Shown: positions 21,471 through 32,681, numbered from the stretch's first letter. The stretch: 64,000 nt of DNA from Blastobasis lacticolella (GCA_905147135.1 LR990049.1:16695428-16759427), one strand, 5' to 3'. Program-made: numbers and translations. Notes: generated from the sequence alone by a model not told the origin.

Positions 21471-22142
21471 TAGTTTAAAATAGTAATAGGCTCCGATTCG
21501 AACGGGATTCCCCGCTATGCCCTAACTCTCTTAACATTTTATTTCATTACCTATTCCAAAACTGTACAAATGTTTGCATCCAAATATTTAGACAATTTTC
21601 CAATGCAACATCCAAATTTTCAGCCTGACACGTTCGCACAGCGAGCGAAATAATAGTCTAAGAGCCAACTTAAATCTGACAACACATATTTTACGGTATC
21701 TGAAATTTGGTCCAGTGAGACTTCTATACCCAGTAAACAAGCAATGGGTACTAGCTAAGCCCGGCCGCGGTAGGTTTGGGGTCCCTCAGGTGAGTCAGGT
21801 ATGAAAATTAAGTAAATTTTTAAAGTACTTTACGGCGTCTGCCGTTTTAATATGTTTTAATATACCTCTAGAAAAATTGAAAAATAATGATGGCTGCTGA
21901 TTTTAAAGGTTGCAATATCCTGGCAGCCACTTTTCAAAATTCGAAAAAAAAAAAATTTTTTAAGTATTTTACGGCGTCTGCCATTTTAATATGTTATTTA
22001 TTGAACTATTTTAAGCTAATATTGAAAATGGCTGACATTTTTTCCGGTTGTAACTATCCGGTTTACAGCGATACATTACCTGCAGTCTATGCTTAGAAAT
22101 CACGTGGTTCGTTTGGAGATAGTTATTATTGTCGTGCCAAAA

Positions 22143-22271
22143 ATGTCTGGAAGGCGATATTTTGCTTGGAGGATGTTCGCCGAAGTTCATGCGGCTGATG
22201 AAAATACGTTTTATCGCCAACATGAAATCAATATGCGAAAACAAATGAATAATTTAATACACACACTGTGA
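22143..22271 (+). CDS. Small unknown ORF inside the 2.15-kb inverted-repeat element
   Basis: A 42-residue frame starts MSGRRYFAWRMFAEVHAADE and ends in NLIHTL. It begins about 50 bp inside the left arm. It may be the first coding piece of the element's own gene or chance. I recognise no family. Confidence 0.3.
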   Translation: MSGRRYFAWRMFAEVHAADENTFYRQHEINMRKQMNNLIHTL

Positions 22272-22349
22272 TTACGTCTCTTACTGTTTTTTCTAAGGTG
22301 AGAAGTGTTAAAACTCTCTACAAGACATTGTTGTTCTCAAGAGTGTGCA

Positions 22350-22830
22350 ATGAAGAGCCACCAAGATACCGGCAGCACTGAAAAAGTCATATGAGGAAAG
22401 ACTACAAGAATCGAACCTCACCACACTGGAAGAAATAAGGATACGGAGTGACAACAATGAGACTCACAAGCTTTACTTTCATCGAATGTTTAATATGAAA
22501 GGTGCTGAAGCATTGCGTGGACACAGCACAAGGATAAATCGCACACCATCTAAGACTAATATTGTTTATCACTTGCCATACCATAAGGTTGTGAATTGTG
22601 AATAGTTGGAATTGGTTCTCAGACATGGGGCTATAGGCTCTCATAGGTAACCGCCCCTTCTGTTAAAAACAAAATGGATATTTAGTGCAAAATTAATAAA
22701 ATTATTTAGTGAACTAAACTGTAGTATGTGTTATGGAAGTAAAAGCTATTATCAGCACTGCAATGTTGTATAGACATATCAGAAGAAATGCTACTTGTCT
22801 ATTAACCTATAACACCTAATAATAATAATA
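22350..22830 (+). pseudogene. Coding-like segment, possibly nested LINE 3' end
   Basis: A frame open to the TAG at 22606-22608 reads LKKSYEERLQESNLTTLEEI and then THKLYFHRMFNMKGAEALRG. It is rich in charged residues and codon-like, but I cannot place it. After it, AT-rich sequence ends in (AAT)n near 22815-22832, which could be a LINE-type tail. It could equally be part of the element's own gene. Confidence 0.35.
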
Positions 22831-23007
22831 AAATGTTTGAAAAGTGAAATTTACAAGATAAGTTACTCGCTGGCTTGTTTTATATATTTTACATATAAGA
22901 ACTAAGATTTTTAAGTTGATGACATTAGCAAATATTTTTGTTTTTCAATATGCTCTATATAAAGCCACACAACTGCTTATTTAAAAATTTGTATTTTATT
23001 TTTACAG

Positions 23008-23072
23008 AATCTGACTTGGTGGATGAAGATGACTTGTCACTTTTTAGAGATGATTCCGAAGATGAAAATTAA
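23008..23072 (+). other. Candidate terminal exon coding an acidic tail
   Basis: A pyrimidine-rich stretch with AG at 23006-23007 precedes a frame reading SDLVDEDDLSLFRDD and ending SEDEN-stop (23070-23072). 'aataaa' follows at about 23119. This looks like the last exon of a gene carried by the inverted-repeat element. Splicing is inferred from sequence only. Confidence 0.35.
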
Positions 23073-23809
23073 TTATAAAATATTTTATCATTATTTCATC
23101 ATTATAGATTATTTCCAAAAATAAATATATTCTGATATGAATAATGAATATATGTATCTAATTAATGTTTGATTTTTTTTACATCTTTATAATAATTTTA
23201 TATTTGTTACAGCCTTATAATGGACCTTTTTTTCCTTATTACGCACATTTAAAGTAGTAGATGTGTTCGTTTAATTGTATATTTCTAAAATTTTTTACAT
23301 TTACTAATATAATTTTAATGTTATATAAATTTTACGAATGTAAAAATTACAACTGTGGACACGTATGCACGGACTGCAGGTAATGTTTCGCTGTAAACCG
23401 GATAGTTACAACCGGAAAATATGTTAGCCATTTTCAATATTAGCTTAAAATAGTTCAATAAATAACATATTAAAATGGCAGACGCCGTAAAATACTTAAA
23501 AAATTTTTTTTTTTTTCGAATTTTGAAAAGTGGCTGCCAGGATATTGCAACCTTTAAAATCAGCAGCCATCATTATTTTTCAATTTTTCTAGAGGTATAT
23601 TATAACATATTAAAACGGCAGACGCCGTAAAATACTTTAAAAATTTACTTAATTTTCATACCTGACTCACCTGAGGGACCCCAAACCTACCGCGGCCGGG
23701 CTTAGCTAGTACCCATTGCTTGTTTACTGGGTATAGAAGTCTCACTGGACGAAATTTCAGATACCGTAAAATATGTGTTGTCAGATTTAAGCTGGCTCTT
23801 AGACTATAA

Positions 23810-23984
23810 CTAATTTATTAAAAACAATTACATGTTTTTGGATGTACTGAAGTTTTTAATGGGTAAGATCGGAATGGGCTAAATTATAGCGTTTTTAATT
23901 GGTTACACTTCGAGAGGAGGACCTAATCTAAGTACGTACAATAGTTAACAATGATTTTACTTGAATCGCTATGATTTCGAAGAC
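23810..23984. other. Unassigned sequence
   Basis: Nothing recognisable between the inverted-repeat element and repeat-C. Confidence 0.3.
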
Positions 23985-24243
23985 TTCATTCATCATCACA
24001 GCGTAAAACTGTCTACTGCAAGACTTAAGGCCTCTCCCACGAAAGGGAAGGTTTTTGCCATAATCTCCACGCTTGGCAGGCGGGTTGGAGATCGCAGTGT
24101 TGTAATATAACAATAGAAAACACTGCTTCTAATTTTCCAGCCTACGGAGACTAGCTTATTTATCTCGAAAATTAATTGCCTTATACGACTTCCACGAGTG
24201 TAAGGGGTTGGTGCTATTCTGCTCTGCCCCGGACACCACACTA
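23985..24243 (-). mobile_element. Repeat-C, nearly full copy
   Basis: The complement of the family at 45085-45338: the 5' part 'gtggtgtccggggcagagca' is at the right end, the middle part codes nothing, and the 3' part ('cccactgcag'-like, 'gatgatg') is at the left. The (GATG)n-like 3' end and defined length suggest a SINE or the 3' end of an RTE-like LINE. Confidence 0.75.
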
Positions 24244-24280
24244 CCATTCATGAGGAAGACTTCATTATAAAAAAATGATA

Positions 24281-24621
24281 ATCTTGGCGTTAATGTCCCG
24301 GTTGTGCTCTCGAGTACGAGGGCCCGGGGTCCGCCTTGACCATGATCCAGGATTGGCGAATTATTGTGGAGCGACTACCATCTGACCTCCGCGACCTTAC
24401 AACCTGGGGAACCTGACCAGATTGGATCATGGATACAAATTCAGATGCCTGGATTAGAAGGTTTCATCACGATGTTTTCCCTCACCGTCTGAGCATCGGT
24501 TAGAATTCAACTAATTACATAACTCAGAAAAGAGTCATTGGCACATGGCCGCAGCGGGATTCAAACCCGGCACCTCTCGCTTACTAGTCGGATACTCAAC
24601 CGCCCGGCCACCGACGCTCTC
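24281..24621 (-). mobile_element. SINE-A, full-length copy
   Basis: A tRNA-related head lies at the right end (minus-strand A-box GTGGCCGGGCGGTTGAG; B-box GGTTTGAATCC), followed by a ~270-bp body and a short 'gattatc' tail at the left. Flanking 'acttcatta' occurs on both sides (about 24260 and 24632), a likely target duplication. Transcription would be by RNA polymerase III from the internal boxes. Confidence 0.85.
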
Positions 24622-27600
24622 TTGATGAATACTTCATTAGGTTAGCAAAACTTTTAAAAGAAAATAGATCACTTGCATCAGTAGTTGTTGACTGAATAAA
24701 ATAGATACAATTTTTAAAAAGGAACTCAGTTTCCGCAATTTGCCACTAGAGGCGCCACTTTCTTTCTTATCTAAATTGTCTGATCGTGTAATGAGGCAAC
24801 GATCCTACCCACTAAAACCTTATGGCTCACGTCTAGCCGCATATTGACGAAGTCACGGTACGTGTGGGAAGAGAGTTCCCCATATTGCCCGATTACTCCG
24901 CCGGCGGGACGCTCGCTCAATGCGAGCTAAAACCCACCTCCGGGGTTTTTTGGCCGTTAGGCCCACTTCCAAAAACAGCGCTATGGTAACGTGCCAAAAT
25001 ACTATAACTATAACTCAGGAGCTTACAGTGAGCGACAAGTGGTTCCCGCACTTGCCGCCAAACCTCCCGTTAAGAAGGGAGGTGGCGCACATAGTCTCGC
25101 CTCCTCCGTCCGACCCTCCGACGAAGGATCGGGTCCGAGAAGGTATCCTCTTCCCTTATCTGCTCCGCCGCCTCTGTCTGCGTTATGACTGTTTCGCAGA
25201 AGACGGTCATAACCATCCAGCACCTCCTACTGTCGACTATAGCTTTAACCACGGCCGGCAAAGAGAGGTCCCCACAGCCTCCTATCCTAACCCATTTAAT
25301 ATAAAAAAGCATAATTACACACGGAACGGGATAAAGCGCATGCCACACAGGATACATGCTGTATAAGATGTTCATAACACGTAAACAGAGGATGTTGTTA
25401 TTTCCCGTGTGTATTTCTTGCAAATACGAGTACCACCACAACCGACGAGTAGTATACATTGACTGTCGACTTCTTTGAAAAGCGAACAAACATGCGGCCA
25501 CGTGTGAGGCCGCCAGACAGCACGGCACCGTTCCCCAAATCGGTTACGGGAAAACAATCGATTTGCGGACTCCAATCGAGCATTGATCGTTTGTTTGGTA
25601 AACTTTACCGGTTTCCCTGAAAAACTGCCAGTCGCCGCGTAGATAGGTCTGCACATGGAACATTCTGGACCTTATTTCTTTGATGTAAAGTGATATGTTT
25701 TTCTCTTTGTTCGGCGCAGACTCGTATGCGTACACGCAGCTGTTGACTCGCTGCAGCCGTGACTCATGTACGTGTATCGGTACTTCACGGCTCGGATTAC
25801 GGATTCCTATTCACCGATTATACTCTACACGTGGTCGTAACCGTAACATGCGTTTTTTCGCCTTCTGGAAAAGACAACAAAGACACAAACACAGTCTGTA
25901 ATCGATACCAGTGACCGTCTAACTAACTACGCAAAAAAGTTATAGGCCTACAAATCGTTTGCTGGTACTGTTTGCCTCTTAATGGCCATGCGTGTAATAG
26001 CAACTTGCCTTGCCTTATAGACACTGATAAGTAAAAAAGTAATGCAACGCTGCATTTTTTTTTTTGCGGTTAGTGCAGGTTTTGTCTGTCGTCTGCATCT
26101 ACTAGACTACAAATTAAATGTGAAACACTTTAAAATTAAAGAGTGTACATATAGTAAAACTGACCTTCAATACATCGTAAAAGTAAGTTTCAACCTATAT
26201 TCTTCTGACCCACAAAACGTAGATGAATCACGCAATGGACTCATAGGTGTCAAATGGGTAATAATATAATAAATGGCTGGCGATGGATAGGAGCAAATGG
26301 AAATTATTTTAATTGAAAGATTCTACTCAGACATAAAACAGAGAAAATAAGTTTAAAAAAATGTAACGAGAATTTCTTAAGTTTTATATGTCTTTTATGG
26401 TTCCTTAGTTTTCAACGGGTGACCGAATTTTCTCCCATTTATTTCCGATCGTGCCGACTGGGAACAAAATATCCAGTGGTTCCTAGAAACGTTCCCAGTG
26501 GGTACGAAGGGGAATAAATACGAAACACTATTTATTAAGGATACCTTGACGATATCTGTCTCTTAGCTCCTATAGGCTTTGCTAAGGTACTACACAGAAT
26601 GCCTTCGTATTTAAAATAGTTATTTTACACCACCTATCTCTTGAACAATGAACCATGTGGCCGTAAGGAGACACGCGGTGCTTACGTTACCCATCACACC
26701 AGACAAAAGAGTCAGGTGTTCATAAGACAATATGTTCCAAATTAAAATGAAACCAGCGCAAACACTTTAGCAGTCTCTCGTAAAAAAAGCTAGTGAAATA
26801 AGCAAGTATATGCCTTTGGAAATATGGATTAAAATCTGTTTAATCATGCGAATAAAGTCTAGATACTACGCACGTCTCATACTCGTATTGCACAAATCAA
26901 TCTATATTTTGAAATTGATCGTAAATTGACACCAACAAACTTAATTTTGCCATCGAAATTGGATTTTTATCGAATAAAACGCTATATTGTATCGTAAACA
27001 AGTGTGATCAAGAGTTTTATGAAAGAAATTGTGACTTTGTAAAGAAAAAGCTGAATCGTACAGTTGTTTCATATTACATAATCTCATACATAAAACTAAG
27101 TAACATTTTACTAACAGTTTCAACGCGGAAATGCCCTGATTTGAAGCTACAATTCATACATTGTGTAAATATTATGAAATCATTTGTTTGATTACAAAAG
27201 TCAGCAAATAAACATCTAAAAAGTTAAATTTTGATAAACACAATGACGTGAGAAAATAACTTGAATAACATGAATGTTATTTGTGTCATCAAAAAATTCT
27301 CAATCAATAAAGTATAGCTACTACCTACTTACCTATTTTACTAGAATTTAATTATAGGTACCTTAATTAAATCTAATGCTAAAATTGTCGGTCTATCGTG
27401 ATTCTACTTTCAATGTCGCGGTGCTGCATTATCTTGAAGCTCATTTGGTAAGTTGGAAGTGACCTTGATGCTGTCTTGAATGGGTTTGAATTCAAAGTAT
27501 TCCTTCTGTACCTACCTATATCTTTCTGATAGTGCACAAGCGTCTCAAATATTCGAATTCGGATAAATACGGAGACGCTAGGGCGTGAATTTCCTGCCCA

Positions 27601-27634
27601 TATCTTTCGCGTACTACTGCTTATTACTTCTCTA
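24622..27634. other. Unassigned 3-kb stretch
   Basis: A GC-richer block lies at 24830-25280 with overlapping open frames on both strands (24920-25366 +, 25070-25528 -). Pro/Arg/Ser-rich translations without conserved motifs suggest repeat or 5'-UTR-like DNA, not a gene. The remainder is AT-rich and without signature. No splice-linked coding series was found. Confidence 0.35.
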
Positions 27635-27790
27635 TAGTTAAGGGGTATTACACCCCCCATCCCATCACAATCGCAGGAGCCCAAGCCCACCTCACCTGCT
27701 TGAGGTCCCCCTGCTAACAGACACACGAGGCACTGATGAATCGGCTTACAAAGCAGAAAAACGGTAAGGTAACACCCTAACAGGTTGTGC
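27635..27790. repeat. Repeat-E copy
   Basis: A dispersed segment with 'gcccacctcacctgcttgag', 'ctgctaacagac' and 'aatcggctt'. Similar segments lie at 60325-60425 and 63815-63925. No coding content is clear. Confidence 0.55.
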
Positions 27791-28414
27791 GGTTTACATG
27801 GCAGTCAAAAAATCTGTAAGCGCTTTCCTCTTTGCGGAGAATTACGAAGAAGAACGAGATTTTATTCTTATTAATAGCGATAATCCTAGTCGTACATCAA
27901 CATCGTCATCTTAGCGTCTGTCTCGGCTTGGGCCAGTGTCCGCTTTCCTACTTTTAATCCTCCATTTTGCCCGGTCTTCAGCATCCTCACGTCATTGGAC
28001 AGGGATGGCGAACCAATGGCTTGCGTGCCACAGATGACATGTGGCAAAAATATCATGGCACGACACCATATACCTACTTTCAATCTAGTTCAATATGGAT
28101 TCAAAATTTTATTGAAAGGGAAAGAGTTTACTCAAAATACTTATTTAATTGTCTGAAAGCTGACTTTTGCTTTTACGTATTGTGCTTATGAGTCATTGTT
28201 TTCAGAAATGGATAAAGTTATAAATGCCCATTGTAACGTTTTATCCATACATCACTAAATCAAGATTCTTTAATGGCACGTCATGGTCATATTGATTCAC
28301 TTGAATTTCGCCATCCCTGTAACCCATTTTCTGTCGTATGATTAACTTTTTGTCTAGCAATGGGCGCCAGAACTGTTTTCAACGAATTTTTTATCGTGTC
28401 TCTACAAAAATACA
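27791..28414. other. Unassigned sequence with a possible LINE 3' scrap
   Basis: The segment 27890-28000 ('catcgtcatcttagcgtctg', 'cctccattttgcccggtctt') looks like the complement of an RTE-like LINE 3' end with a GAT-rich tail. The rest shows nothing. Confidence 0.35.
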
Positions 28415-28640
28415 TTTGACTAAATTCAGTAACCAAAATTCAGAAGCAAAAGGCGTGAGAATAAATCAAATTATAACTCATAAAATAAAGTCAATTTTTG
28501 TATCACGGCTTCTGAAAGGCGAAGCGACGTGTAACATAATATATGTGATACAAACATGGACCTTATTCTATGAACAATAGATTCCACTTTGATTTGATCT
28601 CACGCTTTTTGCTTCTGAATTTAGTCAAATGTAAAAAACG
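28415..28640. mobile_element. Small inverted-repeat (MITE-like) element
   Basis: About 50-bp inverted arms at 28415-28467 and 28589-28640 share 'catttgactaaattcag' and 'agaagcaaaa'. The interior is non-coding. No target duplication was resolved. Confidence 0.6.
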
Positions 28641-29000
28641 CATATTCCAATATTTTCCTTTGTGCTACTTCGTGAGGCGTTATCTCTATCTAGACAGACT
28701 ACGTCTTATACATTTTCACCGAGTAAGCCTAATGGGAAAATAAGCGAAATCTTACTTTATCGGTAGGTCTATTGGGAAGGAAATTCTTAGTAGTACAACT
28801 GGTAAAACCATCATAATAAGACTCCTGGGAACGGCTGCCTCTGGTATAGTTTATCTAAGCTTCAAATGTAAATGCTTAACATTTTCCCATTGCAAAGCGC
28901 ATTCCTATATCTTCTTTGAGCGGGGACGTTGCAGCAGCGAACTGCGTCACGCCGCCCACGCCCGGTTTCATTTCACCTTTTCGCAGAACCTGGCTGAGAG
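28641..29000. other. Unassigned sequence
   Basis: Nothing recognisable. Confidence 0.3.
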
Positions 29001-29382
29001 AATATTTTCTTGAAAATGTAACTTACAAGTGTAAGGATCGTGCCGGAATTTTAGTAATACATTTTTTATGTTCCTCGATAGACAAAGAAGTAAGCGGGTC
29101 ACATGATGGAAAGTGGTCGCCGCAGCGCAAAATATTGGCTTGAAAATGTAATCTTTAAAGTGTAAGGATCCCGCCGGAATTTCAGTAATACATTTGTCTT
29201 ATGTTACTCGATAGACAAACAAGTCAGCGGGCCACATTATGTAAAGTGATCACCGCTGCCCAGAATATTGGCTTGAAAATGTAACCTTAAAAGTGAAAGG
29301 GTCCGTAACACATTTGTCTTATTTTACTCGATAGACAAACAAGTAAGCTGGCCACATGATGGAAAGTGGTCACCGCTGCCCA
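29001..29382 (+). repeat. Tandem repeat, ~130-bp unit, three copies
   Basis: Unit starts are at about 29001, 29131 and 29264. Each unit has 'cttgaaaatgtaa', 'aatacattt', 'ctcgatagacaaa' and 'atggaaagtggtc', in that order. The last part of the unit resembles the 'gaccactttccatcaggtgg' portion of repeat-B, so the array may have grown from a retroelement tail. Confidence 0.85.
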
Positions 29383-29576
29383 TGTTTAACTTTCTCAAAC
29401 AGCAGCGATGCGACTGTGGAACTTGAATCTCTATCGCAATCCGAGGCACGTCTGCTCTCTTGTCCTTTTTGTCCTAGCACCTGCACTAGGAATTACTCCT
29501 GGCGACTGATAATATATATAATAAATAAATAATTTACAATGACCTGGCCATTAAAAAACATTAAATAGATAAAAAA

Positions 29577-29828
29577 GATCTTGGCGTTAATGTCCCGGTT
29601 GTGCTCTCGCGCACGAGGGCCCGGGGTCCGCCTTGACCATGATCCAGGATTTGGCAGGTCAGGTAATTAAAGTGGAGCGACTGCCATCTGACCTCCATGA
29701 CCCTGCTACCAGGGGAACCTGACCAGATTGGATCATGATTACACATCCAGTCGCCTGAATGTGCAGGTTTCATCACGATGTTTTCCCTCACCGTAAGAGC
29801 ATCGGTTAGTATTCAACTAATGTACATC
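29577..29828 (-). mobile_element. SINE-A, 3' part (split by LINE insertion)
   Basis: The body and 3' end of a SINE-A copy whose tRNA head is found beyond the LINE at 31303-31409. Joined at 'taatgtacat' the two parts give a standard full-length SINE-A, so the LINE came second. Confidence 0.9.
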
Positions 29829-31302
29829 ATCATCATCATATCAGCCAGAAGACGCCCACTGCTGGGCATAGGCCTCCCCCAGAGATCTCCACAAAGACCG
29901 GTCCTGTGCTTTCCGCATCCAGCTGGTACCTGCGATCCTTACAAGGTCGTCGGTCCACCTTGTAGGAGGCCTACCCACGCTGCGTCTACCGGTACGTGGT
30001 CGCCACTCGAGAACTTTACTGCCCCATCGGCCATCTGTTCTTCGAGCTATGTGCCCTGCCCACTGTCACTTCAGTCTGGCAATCCTTAGAGCTATGTCGG
30101 TGACCTTGGTTCGCTTGCGGATCTCCTCATTTCTGACTCGATCGCGCAAAGAAACTCCGAGTATAGCTCTTTCCATTGCCCTTTGGGTAACAGTGAGCTT
30201 TCTTATAAGGCCCATAGTGAGTGGCCACGTTTCAGATCCGTAAGTCATCACTGGCAACACACATTGGTCAAAGACCTTCGTCTTGAGACACTGCGGTAAT
30301 TGGCACGAAAATATGTGGCGTAGCTTCCCGAACGCTGCCCAACCGAGTTGGATTTGTCGATTGACCTCTTTCTCGAAATTGGACCTACCTAGCCGGACTA
30401 TTTGTCCTAGGTATGTATAGTCTTCAACAACTTCAAGTGGAGTGCCTCCAACTGTCACTGAAGTAGGCACAACATGGACATTCAACATAATTTTCGTCTT
30501 GTCCATGTTCATTTTAAGACCTACTTGTTGAGAGGCCCTACAGAGGTCATCGAGCATTTTGCCCAAGTCTTCCAGGGTTTCAGCCATGACTACGATATCG
30601 TCAGCAAATCTGAGGTGCGTGAGGTACTCGCCGTTAATATTGTTGCCAAGTCCGTCCCAGTCCAGAAGCCTAAAGATATCCTCCAGTGCAGCGGTGAACA
30701 ACTTCGGTGATATGACATCACCTTGTCTAACACCTCGCTGCAGCTGAATAGGTTCTGTGGTCTTGTCCTGGAGACGAACTGACATACTGGCGATTTCGTA
30801 CAAATACTTCAGTGCTTCGATATATCGATAGTCAATTTGGCATCGCTGTAGAGACTGGAGCACCGCCCAAGTTTCGATCGAATCGAAGGCTTTCTCATAG
30901 TCCACAAACGCCAAGCATAATGGCCGGTTATACTCTTCGGTCTTCTGTACAACCTGCCACAGCGTATGTATGTGGTCTATGGTACTAAAACCTTTTCGGA
31001 ATCCGGCTTGTTCGGGAGGCTGGAAGTCATCAAACCTGCGTGCGAAACGATTCGTAATGACTTTCGAAAACAGCTTATAGACATGGGTCAGCAGCGATAT
31101 TGGTCTGAAGTTCTTCAAGAGAGCCTTATCACCTTTCTTGAAGAACAATATTACTATGCTTCTGTGCCATGCTTCCGGCGTTTTGCCCTCGATGATGACG
31201 GAATTGAACAGCTTCTGAAGGGTCTTAAGCACAGGTTTGCCACCAGCTTTCAGAAGCTCAGCCGTAATTCCATCATCACCCGGCGCCTTGTTGTTCTTAA
31301 TG
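29829..31302 (-). mobile_element. RTE-type LINE, 5'-truncated, inserted in SINE-A
   Basis: Its ends are exact. The 3' end carries a (GAT)n tail next to 'taatgtacat' at about 29819-29828. The 5' truncation point is next to the same 10 bases at about 31303-31312. This is a clear 10-bp target duplication. The 3' tail and frequent 5' truncation are typical of RTE elements. Other tail copies are at 352-700, 33805-34975 and 46735-46966. Confidence 0.95.
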
Positions 31303-31307
31303 TACAT
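29841..31307 (-). pseudogene. RTE-type reverse transcriptase, one nonsense codon
   Basis: A frame of about 488 codons starts near ATG at 31307 (inside the target duplication, so not the native start) and ends at TGA 29843-29841. Its only break is a TGA at 30068-30066, where the 33805-34975 and 46735-46966 copies have TGG. RT blocks: NFRPISLLTHVYKLFSKVIT, EQAGFRKGFSTIDHI, AFVDYEKAFDSIETWAV (motif A), RGVRQGDVISPKLF (motif B), LRFADDIVVM (catalytic FADD) and KMNMDKTK. The C-terminal tail reads RTGRRSVGRPPTRWTDDLV. The endonuclease is lost by truncation. Before the nonsense change it would have encoded an intact RT core. Confidence 0.95.
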
Positions 31308-31409
31308 AACTCAGAAAACAGTCATTGGTACATGGCCGGAGCGGGATTCGAACCCGGGACCTCTGGCTTACGAGTCGGATACTCTGATCATATCGGCCAC
31401 CGACGCTCT
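31303..31409 (-). mobile_element. SINE-A, 5' tRNA-like head (split by LINE insertion)
   Basis: The minus strand gives GAGCGTCGGTGGCCGATATG (A-box region) and GGTTCGAATCCCGC (B-box). It completes the copy begun at 29577. Confidence 0.9.
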
Positions 31410-31870
31410 CACTACAAAAAAAATTACATAGATATTTCAACCCAAAATAGCCGTTGCCGTGGCCAACTACTGGGCAAGCCCTACTGTAATCTGCTGTCTG
31501 TCCGTATGTATCTACGTACGTGTCTATGTACGCTTAGATCTTTTAAACTACGCAACGGATTTAAATGCGGTTTCCAATTATAGATAGACTGATTGGTACT
31601 GTTATGTTTTATGAGCAATAAAGTGTTTATCTATCTATTTAGAGAGATTCAAGAGGAAGGTTTATGAGCAAGAAAAGAAGGGTCTGTAGGAGTACAGTAG
31701 GTGCACGCAAACGAGGTCGCGCCGAGTCCACTTGTATATTTTAAAATTACAAATAAAAAAACATCGGAGCTTCAGATGAACGTTTGTTACATGAAGCTCA
31801 CCAGATGTTGCAAATAAATCAGATGCATAAGGATGATAAAATACACAAAACACGTGGACAAATAAATACA
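31410..31870. other. Unassigned, with a Helitron-like scrap
   Basis: The segment 31480-31630 ('ctgctgtctgtccgtatg', 'ttttaaactacgcaacggat', 'atgcggttt') resembles the internal part of the non-autonomous Helitron-like repeats at 42790-42958 and 56585-56722. The rest has no signature. Confidence 0.35.
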
Positions 31871-31874
31871 TATG

Positions 31875-32421
31875 ATGGTGGCACCACACATGGGTATTTG
31901 TGATTGCATGTTTGCCGTATTTGCGGCCCCTTTCCGCCATCGGAAGACGCGATCCGGGCGAGCGCTTCATCCTTATGTCGTGGATCTTCCAGCTATTCGC
32001 ACTAGCCGCTTTGGCTCGACTTTTATAATGCGTACGGCTAAGGAGTGGAATGCGATGCCTGCGAGTGTGTTTCCTGATCAATATAATCTGGATGACTTCA
32101 AGGCTACAGTGAATAGGCTGCTTCTAGACAGGCATGCTCCATAATCGGCCGCATCTTCACTTACCACCAGGTGAGGTGACGGTCAAAAGCCTGGCTAGTG
32201 AATAAGTAAAAAAAAAATATTTGCGGTAATATTCGACGTACGGGCAAATACGATACGACCGTCTACACATAGAGGCAAATACCAGCGGTAAGGCGTATTT
32301 GTTATTGGCTATATTTGCGAAATAGGCAAATGTGGCAACAATTTTGACAAATATACTCTCCACACATGGATATTAATTGGCAAATACAGCAAATACAAGT
32401 AGCCATGTGTGGAGCCACCAT
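31875..32421. mobile_element. TIR element split by a LINE tail
   Basis: The ends ATGGTGGCACCACACATGG and, at the right, the complement of ATGGTGGCTCCACACATGG are flanked by TATG on both sides (31871-31874 and 32422-32425). The inner sequence has repeated 'ggcaaata' and 'tatttgc'. Without the LINE the element is about 256 bp. Superfamily unknown. Confidence 0.75.
31927..32217 (+). mobile_element. 5'-truncated Jockey-type LINE tail with 9-bp duplication
   Basis: It encodes FGSTFIMRTAKEWNAMPA and [19 protein letters not shown] and ends with an A run. Both sides carry TATTTGCGG (31918-31926 and 32218-32226). It is the same family as 13690-14412 and 16255-16545, and inserted inside the TIR element. 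Confidence 0.9.
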
Positions 32422-32425
32422 TATG

Positions 32426-32681
32426 CATAGTACCAAATATTTTACACTTCCCCGTATGCACTAAACGAAACAGCATCTACATTGCAGACAACTAAACAGA
32501 AAAACTCTACATGAACAGCTGCTCTACATTTCAAAAAAATATGACTACATTTTTAATTTGGTCGACTCTACCTACTAAAGACTTTACCAATACATGTCTT
32601 ACATCATTGTCATAAATGAACATAATATATTTCCTTCTGTCCAAAGGTTTTGCCTTAATATCAGCAATCATTTTGTACGTT
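32426..32681. other. Unassigned AT-rich sequence
   Basis: Nothing recognisable. Confidence 0.3.

Larger units (their letters stand above)
21654..23806. mobile_element. Large inverted-repeat element, 2.15 kb, ~430-bp arms
   Basis: The arms 21654-22090 and about 23376-23806 are inverted and nearly identical by eye. The termini are TAGTCTAAGAGCC and its complement, flanked by TAA (21651-21653 and 23807-23809); read two bases further in, the duplication is TA. The interior (22091-23375) has coding-like segments but no recognised transposase. The arms carry runs of 'gccgttttaatatg' and 'ttacggcgtctgcc'. The superfamily is unresolved between Tc1/mariner-like (TA) and Harbinger-like (TWA). Confidence 0.85.

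Noticed and set aside
24920..25528. Protein-coding genes in the GC-rich block
   Set aside because: Overlapping frames on both strands with low-complexity translations, no conserved motif, and no splice context.
30474..31583. Plus-strand genes at 30474-30710 and 30966-31583
   Set aside because: They are antisense shadows of the RTE reverse transcriptase and the SINE head.
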